Below, piece by piece: positions 35,001-44,804 of a DNA stretch of 64,000 nt. The position numbers and the translations under genes were made by a program. The notes under the pieces are model-generated. The model saw only the letters and a program-made list of their open reading frames with translations, was not told the DNA's origin and ran no database searches. This stretch comes from Bacteroides uniformis (GTDB taxonomy: Bacteria; Bacteroidota; Bacteroidia; Bacteroidales; Bacteroidaceae): the NCBI RefSeq assembly GCF_025147485.1, contig NZ_CP102263.1, positions 62,001 to 126,000 on the forward strand, given 5' to 3'. How positions within the stretch are numbered: position 1 is the stretch's first letter; every line of letters begins with the position of its first letter.

Positions 35001-36209
35001 GGTTTCATAATCCTTGCGTGCCAGCCCATAACTTCCGGTACCCAGCCAAAGGTCTTTATCTGCATCGGCAAACAAAGCGCGGACGGCAGTAGTAGGCACG
35101 TCATCCTCTGCCAGATTCAAAGAATAGAAAGTAAATGGAGATTGTTTCGTGTCTATCATCAGGACACCGCCGCCAATGGAACCCAGCCAGATATTATTGA
35201 AGCGGTCGCGCAACAGTGAATTTATTTCATCACAAGGTATATGATATGCCGAATGCAACGACTTGTAATTAATGAATGTACCGGGATTCTCCTGCTTCAT
35301 AATGCTCAGCCCCACCCGGGTCCCTATCCACAAGGTATGGGTGTGTACATCCTCCACAATATCATAAACAATATTGTCCGACAAGCTGGCATCATCCCCT
35401 ATCCGATGCGAATAATGTGTATAAAACACGTTTGCCATATCCTTGGGATGATTCAAGAGAAATAATCCGCAATCCCAACCACCGACCCACATTTTCCGGT
35501 TGGAATCCTGATAGATAACATGTGCCGAGTTCCGTTCATTGATTTTGGGATATGCATAGAATTTATCCTCCTTCCGGGAATAACGAAAAAGACCACTGGA
35601 CCAGGTACCGACCCACAAATCCCCATCCGAGTCCTCGAACAACGATTTGATGGAAGCTGCGGGAAATATACCATCGGTGGACTTGCCGTCATACATCACG
35701 AAGGAGTCCTTCTCTGCCACATACCGGCATAAGCCGGAATCCGTACCAATCCATACCTCATTTTCCCGGGTGACCAACAGGCATGAGACCGCATTGTTTG
35801 GAATGGCAGGCGCAGTATATTGACGGATTTCTCCGGTTTTCTTATTGAGTGTGTTCAACCCCTCTTGTGTACCAATCCACAAGAAGCCGTCATTGTCATC
35901 GGCAAAACAATAAATGTTGTTACTGGTCAACAAACCGGGAGTATTCAAGCTCGATTTATAGACAGTAATCTGGTAACCGTCGTATTTACAGAAACCATAC
36001 CGGGTAGCAAACCACAAAAACCCTTCCTTATCCTGATATATTTTCTGGACCTCATCCGTCGGTAATCCGTCTAATGTAGAAATCTGCTTGAACTTCAAAC
36101 GGGAAATAACATCCCCATCAGCCGCATGCCCCAAGGCAGGATACATTGTCCAAAAGCTGAACAGGAGAAGACACGTATGCAGACAAAAAAAACTTACTCT
36201 ATTTTTCAT
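32073..36209 (-). CDS. Hybrid two-component system regulator (HTCS)
   Basis: A 1378-residue one-protein sensor and activator. A signal peptide and a periplasmic sensor of two seven-bladed Reg_prop propellers (many GFLWIGT / LWLGT repeats, about 40-720) lead to a Y_Y_Y domain (about 745-805) and a membrane segment (about 810-835). The cytoplasmic part has HisKA with H874 (NITHELLTPL), HATPase (NAAKYNKEGG, DNGSGI, GTGIGLSLV), a receiver with D1174 (VSDVMMPVMDG) and an AraC-type HTH pair (about 1275-1375). It should bind an oligosaccharide in the periplasm and activate the PUL. It sits directly upstream of susC, its likely target, on the same strand. Confidence 0.97.
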   Translation of the reverse strand: MKNRVSFFCLHTCLLLFSFWTMYPALGHAADGDVISRLKFKQISTLDGLPTDEVQKIYQDKEGFLWFATRYGFCKYDGYQITVYKSSLNTPGLLTSNNIYCFADDNDGFLWIGTQEGLNTLNKKTGEIRQYTAPAIPNNAVSCLLVTRENEVWIGTDSGLCRYVAEKDSFVMYDGKSTDGIFPAASIKSLFEDSDGDLWVGTWSSGLFRYSRKEDKFYAYPKINERNSAHVIYQDSNRKMWVGGWDCGLFLLNHPKDMANVFYTHYSHRIGDDASLSDNIVYDIVEDVHTHTLWIGTRVGLSIMKQENPGTFINYKSLHSAYHIPCDEINSLLRDRFNNIWLGSIGGGVLMIDTKQSPFTFYSLNLAEDDVPTTAVRALFADADKDLWLGTGSYGLARKDYETGVLSFFSHIPEFSDIPSVPTVNYIIQRKNGEVWFATYDGGILIYEKGEKVKVLTESDTPYLYSDCVSALCEDSKGNCWVGCRGGMGISLADGGHYRFGTLSFAGGGLADWYHVKDIVEDADGSFWIATANYGIIHIMGDVQHPETLKYSNYSYNNGQLATNSVLCLHVDKSGRLWAGTEGGGLYLYDYKENVFTEKNQEYQLSADMIGSIEEDRQGCLWMGTNMGLVQLFVPMDEDLATVRVYTTADGLQDNFFISQSSCSREGELFFGGNKGYNSFFPASLEKDNEAVPYLITDIKIFNRSFAVLEPEVRERISSVMPSFTRKLDLPYGYNNFSIEFASLTYKNPGLNRYAYQLVGFDKDWQYTDANRRFAYYNNLKSGTYRFRLKATNENGIWSQEIRELEVVVLPPFWATWWAYIIYALIGAAIVCFILRTAKNRMQLRNELHLREMEKSKLEELNHAKLQFFTNITHELLTPLTIISATVDELKMRFPGHDDLYTVMGSNISRLIRLLQQILEFRKAETGNLKLRVSPGDVAAFVKNEAESFLPLVKKRKIHFSVLCNPESIIGYFDTDKLDKILYNLLSNAAKYNKEGGYIQVTLMYAEDRDFVRLHVKDNGSGISKDKQKSLFKRFYEGDYRKFNTIGTGIGLSLVKDLVELHGGSIEVESEEGRGTEFIVTLPVDRSYFKEEQIDEEAVLPVQKTVTYLEEENAENVVAEKPKAHTILVVEDNEELLQLMVRLLKREYNVHTAENGQEAVTVLDNEDIDLIVSDVMMPVMDGIEFCRCVKNKLELSHIPVILLTAKNKEEDRAEAYEVGADAFISKPFNLAVLHARIRNLLKYKERKAHDFKNQLVFEIKELDYTSIDEDFMQRAIDCVNRHLEDSDFDQPQFVEEMGTSKSTLYKKLKSLTGLNTSAFIRNIRLKAACRIMEEKGSSVRISDLAYAVGFNDPKYFSSCFKKEFGMLPTEYQERFIQS

Positions 36210-36232
36210 ATACCAGATATTAGGAATTATGA

Positions 36233-36240
36233 CAAATATA
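36233..36240 (-). promoter_or_regulatory. -7 element of the HTCS gene
   Basis: TATATTTG on the minus strand lies 23 bp upstream of the HTCS ATG. Confidence 0.5.
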
Positions 36241-36315
36241 GCAAGTTCAGCTCACTTTAAAGAAGAATTATACTCTTTTTTTGTCTGCAAATACTTCAAA
36301 CGAGGCTTTATTCCT

Positions 36316-36324
36316 TACCTTTAC
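36316..36324 (+). promoter_or_regulatory. -7-like element of the DUF6078 gene
   Basis: TACCTTTAC, one change from TAnnTTTGC, lies 41 bp before the ATG at 36366. Confidence 0.4.
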
Positions 36325-36365
36325 AGCCGTGTTCTACACCCTAACCGTAGACAAGCAAACAACAT

Positions 36366-36806
36366 ATGGAAAATAAATTCGACTACCAGTCTGTGCCTTA
36401 TGGCTTTGCACATTGCTTCAACAGCCAGTGCGTCCATAAGGAAGAATGCCTGCACCACTTGGCTGCTACCAATTGCACCTCGCAATGTCCTACTTTAAGC
36501 ATCATCAATCCGAACTGTATCCCTGCCGATACCACCAACTGCCCTCATTTCCGGAAAGCCCTGAAGTGCCGGGTTGCATGGGGCATCCGGCACCTGCTGG
36601 ACAACGTACCCCACAAATGTGCAGCCCCGATGAGGAACCAGCTTGTAGGACACTTTGGCAAGACCACCTATTATCGCTTTTACCGCCAGGAACAAGGCTT
36701 GTTTCCAAAGGCACAAGCATATATCCGTCAGGTTTTCAAACAATACGGAATTGCCGAAGAACCGAAATTCGAGAGATACAGCGAAGAATACAGCTACAAC
36801 GATTGA
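36366..36806 (+). CDS. DUF6078-like Cys-rich protein
   Basis: A 146-residue cytosolic protein without signal peptide. The N-terminal half carries eight or more Cys/His residues in pairs (FAHCFNSQCVHKEECLHH, CTSQCPTL, CPHFRKALKC), which suggests one or two metal sites. The C-terminal half is basic with FYRQEQGLFPKAQAYIRQVF. It resembles the Bacteroides DUF6078 family, whose function is unknown. It is divergent from the HTCS gene and followed by about 570 bp without a gene. Proteins of this family recur beside glycan-use or mobile loci, but I see no direct functional link. Confidence 0.7.
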   Translation: MENKFDYQSVPYGFAHCFNSQCVHKEECLHHLAATNCTSQCPTLSIINPNCIPADTTNCPHFRKALKCRVAWGIRHLLDNVPHKCAAPMRNQLVGHFGKTTYYRFYRQEQGLFPKAQAYIRQVFKQYGIAEEPKFERYSEEYSYND

Positions 36807-37028
36807 AGCATCCGGACAGCTCAGCTTCTACAAAGTTTATTTTTGAAAAACATCTGTCATGCTATCACGCAGAGGGGGATATCCTTTTGATTATAAACCG
36901 ATTAAAGCGTGAAAGATACCCGTGATAGATAAAAATCTTCACAACCATCCATCACGCCATAACAAAAGCAGTATCCGATACTTACTTCATTCACCACAGA
37001 ATAGTGATATATGCTTAGTTCTCAGTAT
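36807..37028. other. Intergenic, no gene; wide inverted repeat
   Basis: No coding region is supported. CTATCACG (36862-36869) and CGTGATAG (36921-36928) form a widely spaced inverted repeat. The rest is A/T-rich and leads into the palindrome array at 37029. Confidence 0.5.
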
Positions 37029-37187
37029 GAAACTTTTAGTTTCTTAAACAAATACCAAAAGTTTCAACAACAAATACCATTGGTTTAAACCTTCTAAAAT
37101 AAAAGTTTCAACAAGAGAAACTGAGAGTTTTCCTTAGGAAAACTATTGATTTCAACAAGCAAAACCTTTTGTTTCAACAAGCAAAAA
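37029..37187. repeat. Array of degenerate ~22-bp palindromes (GTTTCAACAA family)
   Basis: Imperfect palindromes centred near 37036 (GAAACTTTTAGTTTC), 37086 (GGTTTAAACC), 37113 (AGTTTC-N7-GAAACT), 37135 (AGTTTTCCTTAGGAAAACT, perfect), 37156 and 37177 (TTTTG-N10-CAAAA). The last four are 21-22 bp apart. TTTCAACAA recurs four times. The architecture equals the array at 3529 but the sequence is unrelated. It lies upstream of the VirE-like gene. Confidence 0.65.
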
Positions 37188-37297
37188 CCAGCGTGGAAGT
37201 CTGCACAAAGCATCCCAAATCACCTGCTTTTTCGACTCAAAACATCAGATTTTCCACAGAAAAACGCTGGAATAGACCTAAAAAAGCATGGAATCAC

Positions 37298-37328
37298 TTG
37301 CAAAAAGAGCCTGATTGTCGTACCTTAG
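37298..37328 (+). promoter_or_regulatory. Promoter of the VirE-like gene
   Basis: TTG (37298-37300), a 20-bp spacer and TACCTTAG (37321-37328). The same -7 variant (TTAG for TTTG) occurs at both tag genes. The leader is about 50 nt. Confidence 0.5.
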
Positions 37329-37379
37329 TACACTGTAAGCAAACCATTTTGCCTGCATGTGACAAAACAAAAAATAGAA

Positions 37380-39473
37380 ATGAAAATCACCCAACTGAGA
37401 GAAAAAGACGGGAATCTGACACTGAGCACGACAGACTTAGACACCTTCCTACAGAAAATCAAAACGGAGACCAAAACCCAGCCCGTATCCACTTTCCGCC
37501 AGCAACTGCGATACTGCTTGCCCGGCAAGCGCTGCAACGAGGCAGACCGACTGCCCAAAGTACTCCCGGCAGCCGAATTCCGCAAGACGAACGGTGTCTG
37601 CCAGATGAAAACCTACAACGGCATCGTGGAACTGACCGTAGGCCCGCTTTCCGGCAAGTCCGAAATAGCCCTTGTGAAACGTCTTGCCTGGGAACAGCCC
37701 CAGACGCGGCTCGTATTCACCGGTTCCAGCGGACGGACTGTAAAGATTTGGACTACCTTCACCCGTCCGAACAATTCGCTGCCGGGCAAACGGGAAGAAG
37801 CCGAAGTATTCCACGCCCATGCCTACCGCCTTGCCGTGAAATGCTACCAGCCCCAACTGCCTTTCGACATTCTGCTGAAAGAGCCCAAGCTGGAACAGTA
37901 CTCCCGCCTCTCCTTCGACCCCGAAGCCATGTACCGCCCGGACTCCATACAGTTCTATCTTGCACAGCCCGCCTCCATGCCCGACGAAACCACCTATCGG
38001 GAAGCCCTGCAAGACGAGAAGTCACCCCTGACGCGCGCCGTGCCGGGATATGAAGCCGAAGAAGCCATCATCATGCTGTTTGAAGCCGCCTTGCAGAAGA
38101 CTTTCGCCGAAGCGACGGGTGCCGGTGCCGACAACAGCCTGCACTCCCTGACCGTACGCCTTGCCGAGAACTGTTTCCGTTCGGGCATCCCCGAAGAAGA
38201 GACCGTGAAGCGTACCTATTTCCATTATTATCTGCGCCAAAAAGAGACTGTCATCCGGCAGATTGTAAGAAGCGTTTACCAAGAGAACAAAGGCTTCAAT
38301 ACCCAAAGCAGCCTCAGCAAAGAGCAAAGACTTGCCATACAGACGGACGAGTTCATGAAACGCCGCTACGACTTCCGCTACAACACCCAAGTGGGTGAGG
38401 TGGAATACCGTGAACGCCACTCGTTCCGTTTCCGCTTCTCCCCCATCGACAAGCGCACGCTGAACAGCATTGCCCTCGACGCACAGAGCGAAGGCATTCC
38501 CCTGTGGGATAGGGACATCAGCCGATATATCTACTCCAACCGCATCCCGGTATTCAATCCGCTGGAAGATTATCTGTACGACCTTCCGCACTGGGACGGG
38601 AAAGACCGTATCCTGGCACTCGCCCAGACAGTACCCTGCAACAACCCGTACTGGGCCGAACTGTTCCACCGCTGGTTTCTCAACATGGTGGCACACTGGC
38701 GCGGCAATACCGACAAGAAATATGCCAACAGCGTCTCCCCCTTATTGGTAGGTGCACAAGGCACCCGCAAAAGCACCTTTTGCCGAAGCATCGTCCCGCC
38801 CGAGCTGCGTGCCTATTATACGGACAGCATCGACTTCTCGCGCAAGCGCGACGCCGAACTTTACCTCAACCGTTTTGCGCTCATCAACATCGATGAATTC
38901 GACCAAATAAGCAGCACCCAGCAAGGATTCCTGAAACATATCCTCCAGAAGCCGGTGGTCAACGTGCGCAAGCCATACGCCAATGCCGTGCTCGAGATGC
39001 GCCGATACGCCTCGTTCATCGCCACCAGCAACCAGAAGGACTTGCTGACCGACCCCAGCGGCAGTCGCCGGTTCATCTGCATAGAAGTGACGGAAGCAAT
39101 AGACACCAACCGCCCGATAGACTACAACCAGCTTTATACCCAGGCCATGCACGAACTGGACCACGGCGAACGCTATTGGTTCGACCAGTCGGACGAACGG
39201 ATTATGACGGAAAACAACCACGATTTCGAACAGATACCGCCCGAAGAGCAACTGTTCTACCACTATTTCCGCGTTGCCGGAAATGACGAGGAGGGAGAAT
39301 GGCTGTCGTCTGCCGAAATACTGAACCGCCTGCGCCGGTACAGCGCCATCCCGCTGTCCACCAAGAGAGTGAATGTATTCGGAAGGATACTGCAGAAACA
39401 TGAAGTGCCATCCCGCAGAACACGGTTCGGCACGCTGTATCATGTGGTGGAGTGCAAGAGACAAGAAGATTAG
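37380..39473 (+). CDS. VirE-like primase-helicase family protein (BT4734/VirE N + VirE P-loop)
   Basis: A 697-residue protein (ATG 37380; a GTG at 37359 would add seven residues). The N-terminal ~130 residues resemble the BT4734/VirE N-terminal domain, and the C-terminal half is a VirE-type P-loop NTPase: Walker A LLVGAQGTRKST, Walker B ALINIDEFD, and an Arg-finger-like SGSRRFICIEV. Such proteins are related to phage and plasmid D5/primase-type ATPases and are common in Bacteroides mobile regions; their role is unknown. The end overlaps the convergent ATPase gene by 4 bp. It lies inside the block flanked by the tag repeats. Confidence 0.85.
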   Translation: MKITQLREKDGNLTLSTTDLDTFLQKIKTETKTQPVSTFRQQLRYCLPGKRCNEADRLPKVLPAAEFRKTNGVCQMKTYNGIVELTVGPLSGKSEIALVKRLAWEQPQTRLVFTGSSGRTVKIWTTFTRPNNSLPGKREEAEVFHAHAYRLAVKCYQPQLPFDILLKEPKLEQYSRLSFDPEAMYRPDSIQFYLAQPASMPDETTYREALQDEKSPLTRAVPGYEAEEAIIMLFEAALQKTFAEATGAGADNSLHSLTVRLAENCFRSGIPEEETVKRTYFHYYLRQKETVIRQIVRSVYQENKGFNTQSSLSKEQRLAIQTDEFMKRRYDFRYNTQVGEVEYRERHSFRFRFSPIDKRTLNSIALDAQSEGIPLWDRDISRYIYSNRIPVFNPLEDYLYDLPHWDGKDRILALAQTVPCNNPYWAELFHRWFLNMVAHWRGNTDKKYANSVSPLLVGAQGTRKSTFCRSIVPPELRAYYTDSIDFSRKRDAELYLNRFALINIDEFDQISSTQQGFLKHILQKPVVNVRKPYANAVLEMRRYASFIATSNQKDLLTDPSGSRRFICIEVTEAIDTNRPIDYNQLYTQAMHELDHGERYWFDQSDERIMTENNHDFEQIPPEEQLFYHYFRVAGNDEEGEWLSSAEILNRLRRYSAIPLSTKRVNVFGRILQKHEVPSRRTRFGTLYHVVECKRQED

Positions 39474-40690
39474 TCTTTAAAATATTCAGACACCGGCAAT
39501 GCTTCTATCGTTTTATCTCCTACGGAAAATTTGTCATGTTGGTTATAAGTGAGTATCAGTCCATGCCCCATCTTGAAGAAAGACAAGGCATCCAGTAAGC
39601 CATCTACTTCCCTTTTCCGGTTTTCTGCGGTCAAGGCATAGCATACCTGGATGGCAAGCTGGGGCACAGAATTGCGTACAACTATAAAGTCGCATTCCTT
39701 CCGGTTCTCATTATAATAGAATATCTCAGAATAACGGCGACGCAATTCCGCAAAAACCATGTTCTCCAGCCTCCGACCCTCATCACGGGTGAAAGATGGA
39801 GAGGTGACAAATACAACACCATTGTCCACACAATACACTTTCTTCGGGTTCAACAGTTGCGCTTTATATGAATATGAAAATTTCGGAACAAAGTTTATCA
39901 AGTAAGTCTGTTCGAAATAAGAGAAATAATCAGACACAGTAGAAGTACTTTTCATTCCCAGTATCTGTTTCAGTTTTGTAGCAGACACCAGATTGCCCAC
40001 ATTCCCCATCAAATAGGCCAAGAGACTTTTCAAAGAGTGGTCATCACGTATATTATATCTCACGGCAATATCACGATATACTATATCATTGACTAAATCC
40101 GTCAGAACATCCTGATCATCCAGTTGCAAGTATTGAGGGAAGCCACCCTGATGCAGATAGTCGTACAAGGAACTGTCACCGATAGTCTTACCCGTAAAAC
40201 CGCAATATTCAGCATACGAAAAAGGGAACAGTTCTTTCGTAATATGTCTTCCTGTCAACTTCGTGCCCAATTCACGACTCAACATCGAAGCATTGGAGCC
40301 GGTGATTCCCACATAAAACCCTTCATCCAACTTGCCCCGAATATACACCTCCCAACCATCAACAATCTGTATTTCGTCAAAAAGAAGAGCGATACACCCT
40401 TCATGTTCCTTAATAACTTCATCCACTATACGGAAATCACTGAATTCAAATCCATACAGTAAAGGGGTATCAAAATTCAAGGAGAGCACCTCTTCCGGCT
40501 TGTATCTATCCACCGATAATTGTGCCAGCAATGTACTCTTACCACAACGGCGAATACCAGATATAATCAGTGCATAGTCTGCTACCAAGGGAGGTAAAGA
40601 CAACAATAGGTCACGTCGGAAACTTTGAAATTTCCTCAACCGTTCACGTTGCACACGTATGGCTTCTACTATATCCGATTTGCTTATCAT
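39470..40690 (-). CDS. AAA_14/DUF4143 ATP-binding protein
   Basis: A 406-residue P-loop ATPase with Walker A SGIRRCGKSTLL (about 45-56), Walker B ALLFDEIQ and sensor-like ITGSNASML. The C-terminal half is the DUF4143 winged-helix and PD-(D/E)xK-like part (CDFIVVRNSVPQLAIQVCY). This family is widespread and often accumulates at accessory loci; no defined substrate is known, although nuclease-like or DNA-related functions have been suggested. It is divergent from tag copy B across a 57-bp hairpin that holds both promoters. Confidence 0.88.
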   Translation of the reverse strand: MISKSDIVEAIRVQRERLRKFQSFRRDLLLSLPPLVADYALIISGIRRCGKSTLLAQLSVDRYKPEEVLSLNFDTPLLYGFEFSDFRIVDEVIKEHEGCIALLFDEIQIVDGWEVYIRGKLDEGFYVGITGSNASMLSRELGTKLTGRHITKELFPFSYAEYCGFTGKTIGDSSLYDYLHQGGFPQYLQLDDQDVLTDLVNDIVYRDIAVRYNIRDDHSLKSLLAYLMGNVGNLVSATKLKQILGMKSTSTVSDYFSYFEQTYLINFVPKFSYSYKAQLLNPKKVYCVDNGVVFVTSPSFTRDEGRRLENMVFAELRRRYSEIFYYNENRKECDFIVVRNSVPQLAIQVCYALTAENRKREVDGLLDALSFFKMGHGLILTYNQHDKFSVGDKTIEALPVSEYFKD

Positions 40691-40716
40691 AGGGCTATGT
40701 CATTTATATTCAGATA

Positions 40717-40804
40717 CAAATATAAACATTCCATTCTGAATAAACAAATCTATCCATTTAGAATAGATAGATTTGTTTATTCGGAATGAAAGCACTACCT
40801 TAGC
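40717..40804. promoter_or_regulatory. Mirror-image divergent promoters in a 23-bp-arm inverted repeat
   Basis: Arms 40732-40754 and 40766-40788 match at 22 of 23 positions around an 11-bp centre. Each arm contains a TTTG -33 element: rightward TTTG (40772-40775), 20 bp, TACCTTAGC (40796-40804) for tag; leftward TTTG (40745-40748), 20 bp, TATATTTG (40717-40724) for the ATPase gene. A single regulator at the centre could control both. Confidence 0.65.
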
Positions 40805-41390
40805 ACCTCATTACAAAAATAACGCTTATGCAAGACATTATAAACGGACGTTGCGGCTGGTGCGGAACCGACGAGCTGTATGTGAAATACCACGATGAAG
40901 AGTGGGGAAAAACGGTAACAGACGACAAGACACTATTCGAGTTTCTTGTATTGGAAAGTGCCCAGGCGGGACTGAGCTGGATAACCATCCTCAAAAAGCG
41001 GGAAGGCTACCGCAAAGCCTTTTGCAATTTCGATGCCGCGCAAGTGGCGCAAATGACCGACGAAGACGTGGAACGGCTGATGCACTTTGACGGCATCGTG
41101 AAAAACCGTCTGAAAATCAAGTCGACCATCACCAATGCAAAGCAGTTTCTTGTCATACAGAAAGAATTCGGCAGCTTTTACAACTATACGCTATCCTTCT
41201 TCCCCGACCGGAACCCCATTATCAATCATTTTCAGTCATTGAGTGAGATTCCGGTATCATCTCCCGAATCAGATGCCATGAGCAAAGACATGAAAAAACG
41301 GGGATTCAAGTTCTTCGGCTCTACCATTTGCTATGCCCATCTGCAAGCTTCGGGGTTTATCAACGACCATCTGACGGATTGCATTTGCCG
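40753..41390 (+). repeat. Direct repeat copy B (tag gene and its promoter)
   Basis: This is the partner of 24690-25327, in the same orientation. See copy A for identity. Only copy B has the left arm of the promoter hairpin, so the repeat begins inside that hairpin. Confidence 0.9.
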
Positions 41391-41406
41391 AAATCAGAAA
41401 CAATAA
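40828..41406 (+). CDS. tag: 3-methyladenine DNA glycosylase I, copy B
   Basis: A 192-residue Tag, nearly identical to copy A at 24765-25337; both have the RCGWCG zinc motif and YHDEEWG. Its tail is NQKQ after the shared HLTDCICR/N boundary. Because the gene has an own downstream terminator (41446) and a full promoter, copy B looks like the more natural setting, but which copy is original cannot be decided here. Confidence 0.95.
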   Translation: MQDIINGRCGWCGTDELYVKYHDEEWGKTVTDDKTLFEFLVLESAQAGLSWITILKKREGYRKAFCNFDAAQVAQMTDEDVERLMHFDGIVKNRLKIKSTITNAKQFLVIQKEFGSFYNYTLSFFPDRNPIINHFQSLSEIPVSSPESDAMSKDMKKRGFKFFGSTICYAHLQASGFINDHLTDCICRNQKQ

Positions 41407-41445
41407 AACAAAGAAATATACAGAAGCAAGCAAAACATCAACACA

Positions 41446-41482
41446 AAGCGGTCACCCTCCCCCATCGGAAAGGCGACCGCTT
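41446..41482 (+). terminator. Terminator after tag copy B
   Basis: AAGCGGTC pairs with GACCGCTT about 40 bp after the stop. A second hairpin, CTCAGT/ACTGAG at 41503-41523, lies just beyond the convergent GH2 stop. Confidence 0.7.
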
Positions 41483-41531
41483 CAGTGTTATAAAATCTGT
41501 TTCTCAGTATGTAATACACTGAGAAGAAATG

Positions 41532-44699
<3,168 letters not shown>

Positions 44700-44804
44700 C
44701 TATAATTAAAAGGAAGAATAATCGTTCAAAAAAGGCTGAATTTAATTCTTTAAATAAGTGTTCATAACTAGTTCACATAATTAAATAGGTGACTAAATGG
44801 GAAT

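Noticed and set aside
36862..36928. CTATCACG/CGTGATAG as a terminator
   Set aside because: The loop exceeds 50 nt and no T run follows.
39470..40690. AAA_14/VirE pair as a defined defence system
   Set aside because: No nuclease, toxin or methylase partner is visible; family knowledge does not support a specific system, so only the unusual location is reported.
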